Shown here one piece after another: positions 1 to 10,749 of a DNA stretch of 11,819 bases. Each line of letters begins with the position of its first letter. The first letter of the stretch is position 1. The position numbers and the translations under genes were made by a program. Where the stretch lies: the NCBI GenBank assembly GCA_013336035.1, contig JAAXUL010000154.1:1-11819 (forward strand). The letters run 5' to 3'. Source of the stretch: Chloroflexales bacterium. Its GTDB lineage: Bacteria > Chloroflexota > Chloroflexia > Chloroflexales > Chloroflexaceae. The notes under the pieces were generated by a model that worked only from the letters and a program-made list of their open reading frames with translations, made no database searches and was not told the origin of the DNA.

Positions 1-39
1 CCGGCCTTCGTCGTCGGTCCCGGGTCTGGTGCCTAGGGG

Positions 40-984
<945 letters not shown>

Positions 985-1095
985 TGATCTCCCCTTTCCT
1001 GTCCACTGCCTGGTGCTGCGGGCCGGGCGCGGACAGAAGTTATAGCGGGCCCATTCTGCTGCGGAATCTGGGCCTCGTGGGGGCATAGACACGGA

Positions 1096-1121
1096 GAGGT
1101 GTATACCTCCCTCTTAAGGGA
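1096..1121. repeat. Overlapping inverted repeats in the sigma promoter
   Basis: Plus-strand GAGGT (1096-1100) and ACCTC (1105-1109) form a 5-bp inverted repeat centred on the -10 box. On the minus strand, TCCCT-TAAG-AGGGA (1108-1121) forms a second one, filling the spacer. Both have a 4-nt centre. Their position suggests an operator for a regulator that blocks polymerase, but half-sites of 5 bp are short and could arise by chance. Confidence 0.35.
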
Positions 1122-1127
1122 CGTCAA
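1100..1127 (-). promoter_or_regulatory. Promoter of the sigma factor gene
   Basis: Read on the minus strand, TTGACG (1122-1127) is followed after 16 nt by TATACA (1100-1105), close to the sigma-70 consensus. The transcription start would be near 1093, giving a leader of about 109 nt before the ATG at 984, or almost none before the alternative GTG at 1092. The spacer and the -10 box lie inside two short inverted repeats, listed separately. Confidence 0.62.
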
Positions 1128-1236
1128 TAGCAAAGTATGGGCCACGGGGGTAAGTTGTGGGTTAGGGTAAGATTAATGCCGGATGAGAGGAAATTCTATG
1201 AGGGGAAATATTTGGGGGGGAATTCTTCGCCAGGGC

Positions 1237-1262
1237 GGAGGCGCCCCGTAAGGGGCACCTCC
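1237..1262 (-). terminator. Hairpin downstream of typA, probable terminator
   Basis: The arms 1237-1247 and 1252-1262 pair over 11 positions with one mismatch (1242/1257) around the tetraloop GTAA. The hairpin begins 11 nt after the typA stop codon. No run of U follows on the minus strand, so it is not a textbook intrinsic terminator. It would separate typA from the sigma gene or stabilise the typA 3' end. Confidence 0.5.
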
Positions 1263-1273
1263 TGGGGACATGT

Positions 1274-3106
<1,833 letters not shown>

Positions 3107-3214
3107 GGGTCCTCGGCGCCTGAGTAGGCGGGTTTGGGGCGCGTATATGGCGCCCATCTGAGCACACGTTGCGCCCAGGCGGCATAATGCGCGCCTGAGC
3201 GCTTATCTGCATCT

Positions 3215-3223
3215 ATTGTACCA
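3215..3223 (-). promoter_or_regulatory. Extended -10 promoter candidate for typA
   Basis: On the minus strand this reads TGGTACAAT, an extended -10 (TGn plus TACAAT) with no convincing -35. Transcription would start near 3208, leaving a GC-rich leader of about 100 nt before the ATG at 3106. That leader includes a 6-bp hairpin with arms GGGCGC and GCGCCC around a 7-nt loop. Confidence 0.45.
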
Positions 3224-3271
3224 CAGGTGGAGGGGGCGCCGCTGTGTTGGTGAAATATGCCAATAGGTTGC

Positions 3272-3279
3272 TATATAAT
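3272..3279 (+). promoter_or_regulatory. Distal promoter candidate for the two-component operon
   Basis: TATAAT occurs at 3274-3279, overlapping an extended form TGC-TATATA (3269-3277). A weak -35 such as TTGGTG (3247-3252) lies 19 nt from TATATA. It would give a leader of about 44 nt before the ATG at 3330. No Shine-Dalgarno sequence is present in that leader. Confidence 0.4.
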
Positions 3280-3314
3280 CACCACGCAGATACTACAGCC
3301 CGCTCACGCTGGTA

Positions 3315-3323
3315 TGCTACACT
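3315..3323 (+). promoter_or_regulatory. Proximal extended -10, leaderless start of the kinase gene
   Basis: TGCTACACT matches the extended -10 pattern TGnTAnnnT. The ATG at 3330 falls 7 nt after its last base, where transcription would begin. Together with the lack of any Shine-Dalgarno sequence, this suggests a leaderless mRNA. The same TATGCTAC core occurs upstream of the DUF547 gene. Confidence 0.45.
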
Positions 3324-3329
3324 ATAGCC

Positions 3330-5345
3330 ATGAACCGCGCAGCTTCAAAGCGAAAGATGCCCGGCGGATCGGCGTCTTACCCGCTCGCGGTGCAGAGTGT
3401 GGCGCTACTAGCCCTGCTCGCGACGCCGATCAGCGCGCTGGGACTCAGTGTGCCTGTGGGCCACCTGTGGGCCCTGGCCAGCCTGTGTGGGCTAAACTTT
3501 CTGGCCCTAATCTTTATCCCTGTCCGACGTCTGCCCCGCTGGGCGCAGCTGATCTTTCTGGCCTCGCAGTGCCTCGGCGCGGTCATCGTGCAGACCCTCG
3601 CGCCCGCGCCCCTGCTCAGCTATGTCTATCTGTCGATCGTGCTGCAGGCGATCGTGCTCTTCCCGCTCTGGCTCTGGATCCCCCTCGCGGTGGTGGTCTA
3701 CGCCGTGTGGAGCGGGCTGCTGGCGATCGCGACCTCTAACTTTCTGGTCTGGCTGCAGGGGAACCTGGCCCTGGCCTTCCCGGCGACCTGCGCGATCATT
3801 GCGGCGATCGTCTACGCGCGCCAGCAGCGCCGCGGCGAGCAGGCGCAGCTGATGCTTCAGCAGGTGCAGCAGCGCTACGACTCGCTGGCCACTGGCCTGC
3901 GCGAGCTGCAGCAGCGCGTCATGCTCGAGGAGCGCCGGCGCCTGGCGCAGACGATCATTGGCGAGATGCAGTCTACCCTCAGCCGCACCGAGCAGAGCGT
4001 CGCGGCGGCGATGGCTCAGGCCCAGACCAACCTGACCCGACTGCAGAGCACCGTAGCCCAGACGCGGGCCTCGGCCGCGCTGGCCGTCGAGCGTATGCGC
4101 GGCGCCGTGGCCGCGCTGCGCCGTGGCGAGCTCGAGGAGGCCGGCCACCCGGCCGCCGCGCTTGTCGTCACCCTCAGCTCTGGCGACGAGGCCGTGATCA
4201 CCTCGCGCTCGAGCATGGTTCTGACCTGGGTGCTGCCCTCGGTCTTTGTGCCCCTGGCCATAGGCCTGACCGCGCTACAGCGCGACTTCGTGATCGATCA
4301 GCTGGGCCCGCTGCTGCTCTGGTCAGCCCTGCTGTTGCTCGCCTACGTGGTCACCCAGATCGCCCGCAACCCCCTGCTGCTCCAGGCGGGGCTAGTCGGG
4401 CAGGCCGTGGTCGTGGTCGTGATGACTGTGATCTCGAACACGCTGCCGCTGCTGCTCGGGCTACTGCTGGTGCTGTGGCAGCTCTCGATGCGCCTGCCTA
4501 TGCGCCAGATCATCCTCTACCTGGCCGGGATCCCCGCGGCGGCGACCCTGCTGATACTCCGCCTGAGCGAGGTGCGGCTGAGCTTTGATGCGCTGCTGGT
4601 GGGCGTGGTGGCCATGGTGGCTGTCGGCGGCCCGCTGCTGCTGGCGCGCCGCCAGCTCGACCGGCGCAAGCAGGCCGAGCTGCGCCTGGCCCTGCTGAGC
4701 GCCGAGATCGAGCAGCAGACGTCCGAGGTGCGGGCCCTGGCCGTGGCCGCGGAGCGCTCGCGCCTGGCCCGCGAGGTCCACGACGACCTGGGCTCACGGC
4801 TGATGCTGATCACCCTTCAGCTCCAGCTGGCCGAGGAGCTGGCCGGCGAGGACGGCGGCGCGGCCCTCGACCAGCTCGCGTGCAGCCGCGAGCAGCTCCG
4901 CGAGGCCTGGCGCAGCGTGCTGGCCGTGGCTGACGCCGAGCTGCCCCTGGCCAGCGGCGACTTGTCGCCGGCCCTGAGCGGGCTTGTAGACCAGTGCGAC
5001 GGGGTCGGGCTGGCCCTCGAGGGCGATCTGGACGGGCTGCCCGCGCCTATGGCGGCGACCATCTATCGCAGCGTGCAGGAGGGGCTGACCAATGCCCGTA
5101 AGCACGCCCAGGCCACCAGGGTCGAGGTGTCTGTTGTGGCCCTGTGCGGCTATGTGACGGTCACGGTGACCAATGATGCCGCGCCTGGGGCGCTGCCTGG
5201 CCCGCCTGAGGGCGACCGGCCGAGCAGCTTTGGGCTGATCGGTCTGCGCGAGCGGGCCGAGGCCCTCAGTGGGGGCATCGAGGTGGGCCCCCTGCCTGAT
5301 GGCGGCTGGCGCCTGCGCGTTGTGCTTCCCGCGGAGGGCGTGTGA
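3330..5345 (+). CDS. Two-component sensor histidine kinase, NarL/DesK type, with duplicated membrane-plus-DHp modules
   Basis: This is a 671-residue membrane sensor kinase expected to phosphorylate the response regulator encoded next. Module 1: hydrophobic segments at about 18-163 (five or six helices), a coiled stretch at 165-200, then a region resembling a HisKA_3 dimerization domain (ERRRLAQTIIGEM, 201-213, and a second helix to about 268). Module 2: another five or six hydrophobic helices (about 297-438), a coil, and a true HisKA_3 motif ERSRLAREVHDDLG (475-488) with the phospho-accepting His484. The HATPase_c domain has an N box (EGLTNARKHA, 584-593) and a late glycine box (FGLIGLRERAEALSGG, 634-649). 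The DxGxG box between them is degenerate, as in many NarL-type kinases. In module 1 the residue aligned to the histidine is Ile210 and no ATPase domain follows. There is no recognisable extracellular sensor domain, so the signal is probably membrane-borne. The gene overlaps the regulator by 4 nt. Confidence 0.93.
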   Translation: MNRAASKRKMPGGSASYPLAVQSVALLALLATPISALGLSVPVGHLWALASLCGLNFLALIFIPVRRLPRWAQLIFLASQCLGAVIVQTLAPAPLLSYVYLSIVLQAIVLFPLWLWIPLAVVVYAVWSGLLAIATSNFLVWLQGNLALAFPATCAIIAAIVYARQQRRGEQAQLMLQQVQQRYDSLATGLRELQQRVMLEERRRLAQTIIGEMQSTLSRTEQSVAAAMAQAQTNLTRLQSTVAQTRASAALAVERMRGAVAALRRGELEEAGHPAAALVVTLSSGDEAVITSRSSMVLTWVLPSVFVPLAIGLTALQRDFVIDQLGPLLLWSALLLLAYVVTQIARNPLLLQAGLVGQAVVVVVMTVISNTLPLLLGLLLVLWQLSMRLPMRQIILYLAGIPAAATLLILRLSEVRLSFDALLVGVVAMVAVGGPLLLARRQLDRRKQAELRLALLSAEIEQQTSEVRALAVAAERSRLAREVHDDLGSRLMLITLQLQLAEELAGEDGGAALDQLACSREQLREAWRSVLAVADAELPLASGDLSPALSGLVDQCDGVGLALEGDLDGLPAPMAATIYRSVQEGLTNARKHAQATRVEVSVVALCGYVTVTVTNDAAPGALPGPPEGDRPSSFGLIGLRERAEALSGGIEVGPLPDGGWRLRVVLPAEGV

Positions 5346-6016
5346 GCGAGCGCAAGATCCGCATCCTGATCGTCGATGATCAGTCACTCATCCGGACGGG
5401 CATCGCGACCCTGCTGGCGCGCAAGCCCGACATCGAGGTGGTGGGCCAGGCTGGCAATGGCGCCGAGGCTCTCGAGCGGGTCGTGGCCCTCGACCCCGAC
5501 GTGGTGCTGATGGACCTAATGATGCCTGTCCTCGACGGGATTGAGGCGACGCGGCGCCTGACGGCTGTGGGCCCCCGCCCCGCGGTGATCATCCTCACCA
5601 CCTTCCGCGATGACGAGCAGGTCTTCCGGGGGCTGGCGGCGGGCGCGCGGGGCTACCTGCTGAAGGACATGGACCATAAGGCTTTGGCCGATGCCGTGCG
5701 CACTGTCGCGGCGGGCGGCGCGCTGCTGCACCCCGAGATCACCGCGCAGCTGCTGCCCTACCTCGGGCGTATGGCCGGCGAGGGCCACGCCGCGGCGACG
5801 CCCGCGCCCCAGCCCGAGCGCCTGGCCCTCCTCACCGAGCGCGAGCGCTCGATCCTGGCGATGCTGGCCCAGGGCCGCACCAACCAGGAGATCAGCGACG
5901 GTCTCGCGATCAGCGTGGGCACGGTCAAGAACCATATCAGCAGCATCCTCAGCAAGCTCGATGTGCGCGACCGCACCCAGGCGGCCCTGTGGGCGCGCCA
6001 GCACGGCCTGGGCTGA
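5342..6016 (+). CDS. LuxR/NarL-family response regulator
   Basis: This 224-residue DNA-binding regulator is the expected partner of the upstream kinase. The receiver domain (about 6-120) has the acidic pair Asp12-Asp13, phospho-acceptor Asp58 in DVVLMDLMMP, Thr86 and Lys108. An Ala/Pro-rich linker (about 148-160) leads to a LuxR-type helix-turn-helix (161-222): LTERERSILAMLAQGRTNQEI followed by the recognition region SVGTVKNHISSILSKL. The start is a GTG at 5342, inside the kinase stop (GTGA overlap). GGAGGG lies only 3 nt before it, so translation is probably coupled to the kinase. The desaturase gene 207 bp downstream could be a target, by analogy with the DesK/DesR pair that controls a desaturase in Bacillus, but no operator is visible to prove it. 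Confidence 0.95.
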   Translation: MSERKIRILIVDDQSLIRTGIATLLARKPDIEVVGQAGNGAEALERVVALDPDVVLMDLMMPVLDGIEATRRLTAVGPRPAVIILTTFRDDEQVFRGLAAGARGYLLKDMDHKALADAVRTVAAGGALLHPEITAQLLPYLGRMAGEGHAAATPAPQPERLALLTERERSILAMLAQGRTNQEISDGLAISVGTVKNHISSILSKLDVRDRTQAALWARQHGLG

Positions 6017-6139
6017 TCTAAGGGTGAAGGGCGGAGGCCCGCTGCCGGCGGCTGTGCGCCTATGTCTGTGGTCATAGGTCGGGCGTAATGTGTGATATGC
6101 TTCACGCAGAATGGCAAGGTGACTAGGGACTAGACCGGG

Positions 6140-6174
6140 TACACTATCGGGCTGGGCAGCCCCTCGGCTACACT
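6140..6174 (+). promoter_or_regulatory. Candidate -10 boxes upstream of the desaturase
   Basis: TACACT occurs twice, at 6140-6145 and 6169-6174, and resembles the TACACT of the kinase promoter. A third possible box, the extended -10 TGATATGCT, lies at 6093-6101. None has a clear -35. Starting from the 6169 box, the leader would be about 43 nt and include the good ribosome site GAGGAG (6212-6217). Confidence 0.33.
6149..6162 (+). terminator. Small hairpin between regulator and desaturase genes
   Basis: GGGCT (6149-6153) pairs with AGCCC (6158-6162) around GGGC. It could weakly terminate the kinase/regulator transcript. The stem is only 5 bp, no U-run follows, and the two candidate -10 boxes flank it, so a regulatory role is equally possible. 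Confidence 0.22.
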
Positions 6175-6223
6175 TATGGAGGAGAAGTAACTCCGTCGCA
6201 ACGCCTAGAGTGAGGAGCCGCCC

Positions 6224-7111
<888 letters not shown>

Positions 7112-7134
7112 GTAGCTATGCCCGCGCGGCGATT

Positions 7135-7160
7135 AGGAGAGGCGGCGGGCCGCCTCTCCT
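7135..7160 (+). terminator. Terminator hairpin after the desaturase
   Basis: AGGAGAGGCGG (7135-7145) pairs perfectly with CCGCCTCTCCT (7150-7160) around the loop CGGG. The following bases, TCTGCGCATTTGACG, are only weakly T-rich. The stem is strong and sits 23 nt after the desaturase stop codon, immediately before the promoter of the next operon. Confidence 0.72.
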
Positions 7161-7169
7161 TCTGCGCAT

Positions 7170-7198
7170 TTGACGAATCTGGCGCTAGCCAGTAAGAT
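7170..7198 (+). promoter_or_regulatory. Sigma-70 promoter of the ATP-grasp operon
   Basis: TTGACG (7170-7175), a 17-nt spacer and TAAGAT (7193-7198) form a near-consensus promoter, with transcription starting near 7205. The -35 coincides with a TTG that opens the longest possible reading frame of the next gene. That TTG therefore cannot be translated from this promoter. The leader to the ATG at 7305 is about 100 nt and holds the palindrome GGCAGCGCTGCC (7235-7246). Confidence 0.62.
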
Positions 7199-7304
7199 AT
7201 ACCCTAACCCTGAGAGCGCAACCGAAGAAGCTGCGGCAGCGCTGCCCGCTCACCGCTTCAGGCATCTGTCTTCGTCTTGGCAGAAGCATCTTCGGACGCA
7301 CCCC

Positions 7305-8777
7305 ATGCTCACCGACCGCAGCGCACGCGAGATTGGCCACCCGCTCTTCGAGAGCTACCTGCTCGACTCTGCCTACGACGAGATGTTCGACGCAGAGGGG
7401 CAGTCTCGTGCTCACTACCGGCTGCTCTACAAGCGGCTGCTCGATCTGACAGCGAGCGACCTCCATGAGCGTCAGCGCTACGCTGATCGGACCTTCCTCA
7501 ACCAGGGCATCACCTTCACGGTCTACGGCGATAACGAGGGCACCGAGCGGATCTTCCCCTACGATCTGCTGCCGCGCATCCTCACCCTGGCCGAGTGGAC
7601 CGTCATCGAGCAGGGCCTCAAGCAGCGCATCACGGCCCTCAACCTCTTCCTCCACGATATCTACCACGATGGGCGGATCTTCGCCGATAGGATCATCCCG
7701 CGCGACCTGGTCTACACCTGCCAGCACTTCCGCCGCGAGATGCGCAACGTGGACGTGCCGCGGCGGATCTACACCTCGGTGGTGGGCACCGACCTGGTGC
7801 GGCTGCCCTCGGGCGAGTTCGCCGTGCTCGAGGATAACCTGCGCGTGCCGAGCGGGGTGAGCTACATGCTCACCAACCGGGGCGTGATGAAGCGGGCCTT
7901 CCCGCGGCTGTTCGCCGACATCGGGGTGCGGCCGATCGACCACTACGGCCAGGCCCTGCTGACCACCCTGCGCTCGCTGGCGCCGCCCAATACGCCCGAC
8001 CCGACGATCGTCGTGCTCACGCCCGGGGTCTTCAACTCGGCCTACTTCGAGCACACCTTCCTCGCCCGCCAGATGGGCGTCGAGCTGGTCGAGGGCCGCG
8101 ACCTGCTGGTCCACGACAATATCGTCTATATGCGCACCACGGCGGGCCTGCGCCGCGTCGATGTGATCTACCGGCGCGTAGACGACGACTTCATCGACCC
8201 GCTGGCCTTCCGCCACGACTCGATCCTCGGCGTGGCCGGCCTGTTTAACGCCTACAGGTCCGGCAATGTGGCCTTCGCCAACGCCGTCGGCACCGGGGTG
8301 GCCGACGACAAGGCCGTCTACGCCTACGTGCCCCGCATCATCAAGTACTACCTGGGCGAGGAGCCCATCCTGCCCAATGTCGAGACCTACCTCTGCGAGG
8401 AGCCGGACCAACAGCGCTATGTGCTCGAGCGGCTCGATGAGCTGGTTGTGAAGGCCGTGGGCGAGTCGGGCGGCTACGGGATGCTGATCGGCCCCCATAG
8501 CACCGCCGACGAGCGCGAGCGCTTCCGCAAGCGCATCCTGGCCAACCCGCGCAACTACATCGCCCAGCCGACCCTACAGCTCTCGCGGGCGCCCTGCTTC
8601 ATCGACGGCAAGGTTGGGCCGCGCCACGTCGACCTCAGGCCCTATATCCTCAACGGCGGCGACCAGATCACGATCGTCCCCGGCGGCCTCACCCGGGTCG
8701 CCCTGAAGCAGGGCTCGCTGGTCGTCAACTCCTCGCAGGGCGGGGGGAGTAAAGACACATGGGTTTTGTTTGAGTAG
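7305..8777 (+). CDS. Circularly permuted ATP-grasp protein (CP_ATPgrasp_2; DUF404/DUF407 type, COG2308)
   Basis: This is a predicted ATP-dependent carboxylate-amine/thiol ligase with a circularly permuted ATP-grasp fold. From the ATG at 7305 it has 490 residues, about the family length. Recognisable elements are YDEMFDAEG (24-32), TFTVYGDNEGTER (70-82), EDNLRVPSG (176-184), GVFNSAYFEH (241-250), VEGRDL (262-267), YRRVDDDFIDP (289-299), the glycine-rich VVKAVGESGGYGMLIGP (381-397, likely nucleotide-binding), RHVDLRPY (440-447) and SSQGGGSKDTWVL (476-488). The frame extends upstream to a TTG at 7170, but that codon is the -35 of the promoter and its 45 extra residues match nothing I recognise in the family. 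No Shine-Dalgarno sequence precedes 7305; only a weak GGACG lies near. It is the first gene of an operon with alpha-E and transglutaminase genes, an arrangement seen in many bacteria. Its substrate is not known to me. Confidence 0.92.
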   Translation: MLTDRSAREIGHPLFESYLLDSAYDEMFDAEGQSRAHYRLLYKRLLDLTASDLHERQRYADRTFLNQGITFTVYGDNEGTERIFPYDLLPRILTLAEWTVIEQGLKQRITALNLFLHDIYHDGRIFADRIIPRDLVYTCQHFRREMRNVDVPRRIYTSVVGTDLVRLPSGEFAVLEDNLRVPSGVSYMLTNRGVMKRAFPRLFADIGVRPIDHYGQALLTTLRSLAPPNTPDPTIVVLTPGVFNSAYFEHTFLARQMGVELVEGRDLLVHDNIVYMRTTAGLRRVDVIYRRVDDDFIDPLAFRHDSILGVAGLFNAYRSGNVAFANAVGTGVADDKAVYAYVPRIIKYYLGEEPILPNVETYLCEEPDQQRYVLERLDELVVKAVGESGGYGMLIGPHSTADERERFRKRILANPRNYIAQPTLQLSRAPCFIDGKVGPRHVDLRPYILNGGDQITIVPGGLTRVALKQGSLVVNSSQGGGSKDTWVLFE

Positions 8778-8784
8778 GTAGGCT

Positions 8785-9738
8785 ATGCTCTCACGTGTCG
8801 CAGACAACCTCTACTGGATGAGCCGCTATCTAGAGCGGGCCGAGCATACGGCCAGGCTGATGGGGGTGGGGCTGACCCAGACCCTCGACCAGGACCCCGA
8901 GTCGGCACGGCCGCGCTGGGCGCGCCTGCTGGCGGCCCTGCATACCGTGCCGCCGGGCGATGGCACCGACGCATATGCGATCACCGAGGCTCTAACCTTC
9001 GACCCCTCGAACCACAGCGCGATCGTTACCTGCGTGGCTCTGGCCCGCGAGAACGCCCGCCAGGTGCGCGAGCAGATCAGCTCGGAGATGTGGGAGCAGC
9101 TCAACCGGCTCTACCTGCGGGTGCGGGCCTCGGCGGCGGCCAAGATCTGGAAGGCCGAGCCGATCGAGTTCTTCCAGGCGGTGAAAGAGGGCGCCCACCT
9201 CTTCCAGGGCATCACCGACAGCACGATGAGCCACGGCGAGGGCTGGTTCTTTATCCAGGTGGGCCGCTACCTCGAGCGGGCCGGCGCCACGGCCCTGCTC
9301 CTCGACACCCACTTCCGGCCCTACTTCGTGGCCTCGCCCGACGCGCCCCTCGAGTTCAACGACTGGGTCGCTCTGCTCAAGTGCTCGACGGCCTTCGAGG
9401 CCTACTGCAAGGTCTATACGGCCGATGTGCAGCCGCACACGGTGGCCGAGTTCCTGCTGCTCGACGGCGAGTCGCCCCGCTCGGTGCGCTTCGCCGCCGA
9501 CCGCATCCAGCGCGGCCTCCAGGCTATTGCCCATACGACGGGCTCGCGCTGGGCTGGCCGGGCCGAGCGCCTGGCCGGCCGGCTGCGCGCCGCCTTCGAC
9601 TATGGCCAGGTCGATGAGATTATGGCCGAGGATATGCACGCCTACCTCGACAATATCCGGCGCCAGTGCGGCGGAATCCATAGCGCGATCTACCAGGCGT
9701 ATGTGAGCTACTCCGTCGAATCAGCCCTCGCCTCCTGA
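8785..9738 (+). CDS. Alpha-E domain protein (COG2307)
   Basis: This all-helical protein of the alpha-E family has 317 residues, the usual full-length size. It carries the family motif NLYWMSRYLERAEHTARLM (8-26) and a second, related helix GWFFIQVGRYLERAGATAL (153-171), an internal repeat typical of the family. The conserved stretch ARENARQVREQISSEMWEQL lies at 88-107. There is no signal peptide and no catalytic motif; it is probably cytoplasmic. It starts 7 nt after the ATP-grasp stop and ends 1 nt before the transglutaminase start, so the three are co-transcribed and probably stoichiometrically linked. The family always travels with this ATP-grasp type and is thought to be its partner. The biochemical role is unproven. 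Confidence 0.92.
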   Translation: MLSRVADNLYWMSRYLERAEHTARLMGVGLTQTLDQDPESARPRWARLLAALHTVPPGDGTDAYAITEALTFDPSNHSAIVTCVALARENARQVREQISSEMWEQLNRLYLRVRASAAAKIWKAEPIEFFQAVKEGAHLFQGITDSTMSHGEGWFFIQVGRYLERAGATALLLDTHFRPYFVASPDAPLEFNDWVALLKCSTAFEAYCKVYTADVQPHTVAEFLLLDGESPRSVRFAADRIQRGLQAIAHTTGSRWAGRAERLAGRLRAAFDYGQVDEIMAEDMHAYLDNIRRQCGGIHSAIYQAYVSYSVESALAS

Positions 9739-9739
9739 T

Positions 9740-10732
<993 letters not shown>

Positions 10733-10749
10733 GGGCGGCCTGCCCAAGG

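Noticed and set aside
1141..1220. G-rich tracts, including seven consecutive G at 1214-1220, as a possible G-quadruplex upstream of the sigma gene
   Set aside because: The G runs are unevenly spaced and only three lie close together. Such runs are expected by chance in this base composition.
3257..3739. 160-codon plus-strand frame overlapping the start of the kinase gene
   Set aside because: It runs through promoter sequence and then a shifted frame of the kinase. It lacks a ribosome site, and the kinase frame is well supported.
6020..6060. Possible terminator just after the response regulator stop
   Set aside because: The GC-rich segment pairs only with bulges and no T-run follows, so I could not define a convincing stem.
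7185..8498. 437-codon open frame on the minus strand opposite the ATP-grasp gene
   Set aside because: Antisense to a clear family member; the product is low-complexity His/Asp/Gly-rich with no recognisable domain.
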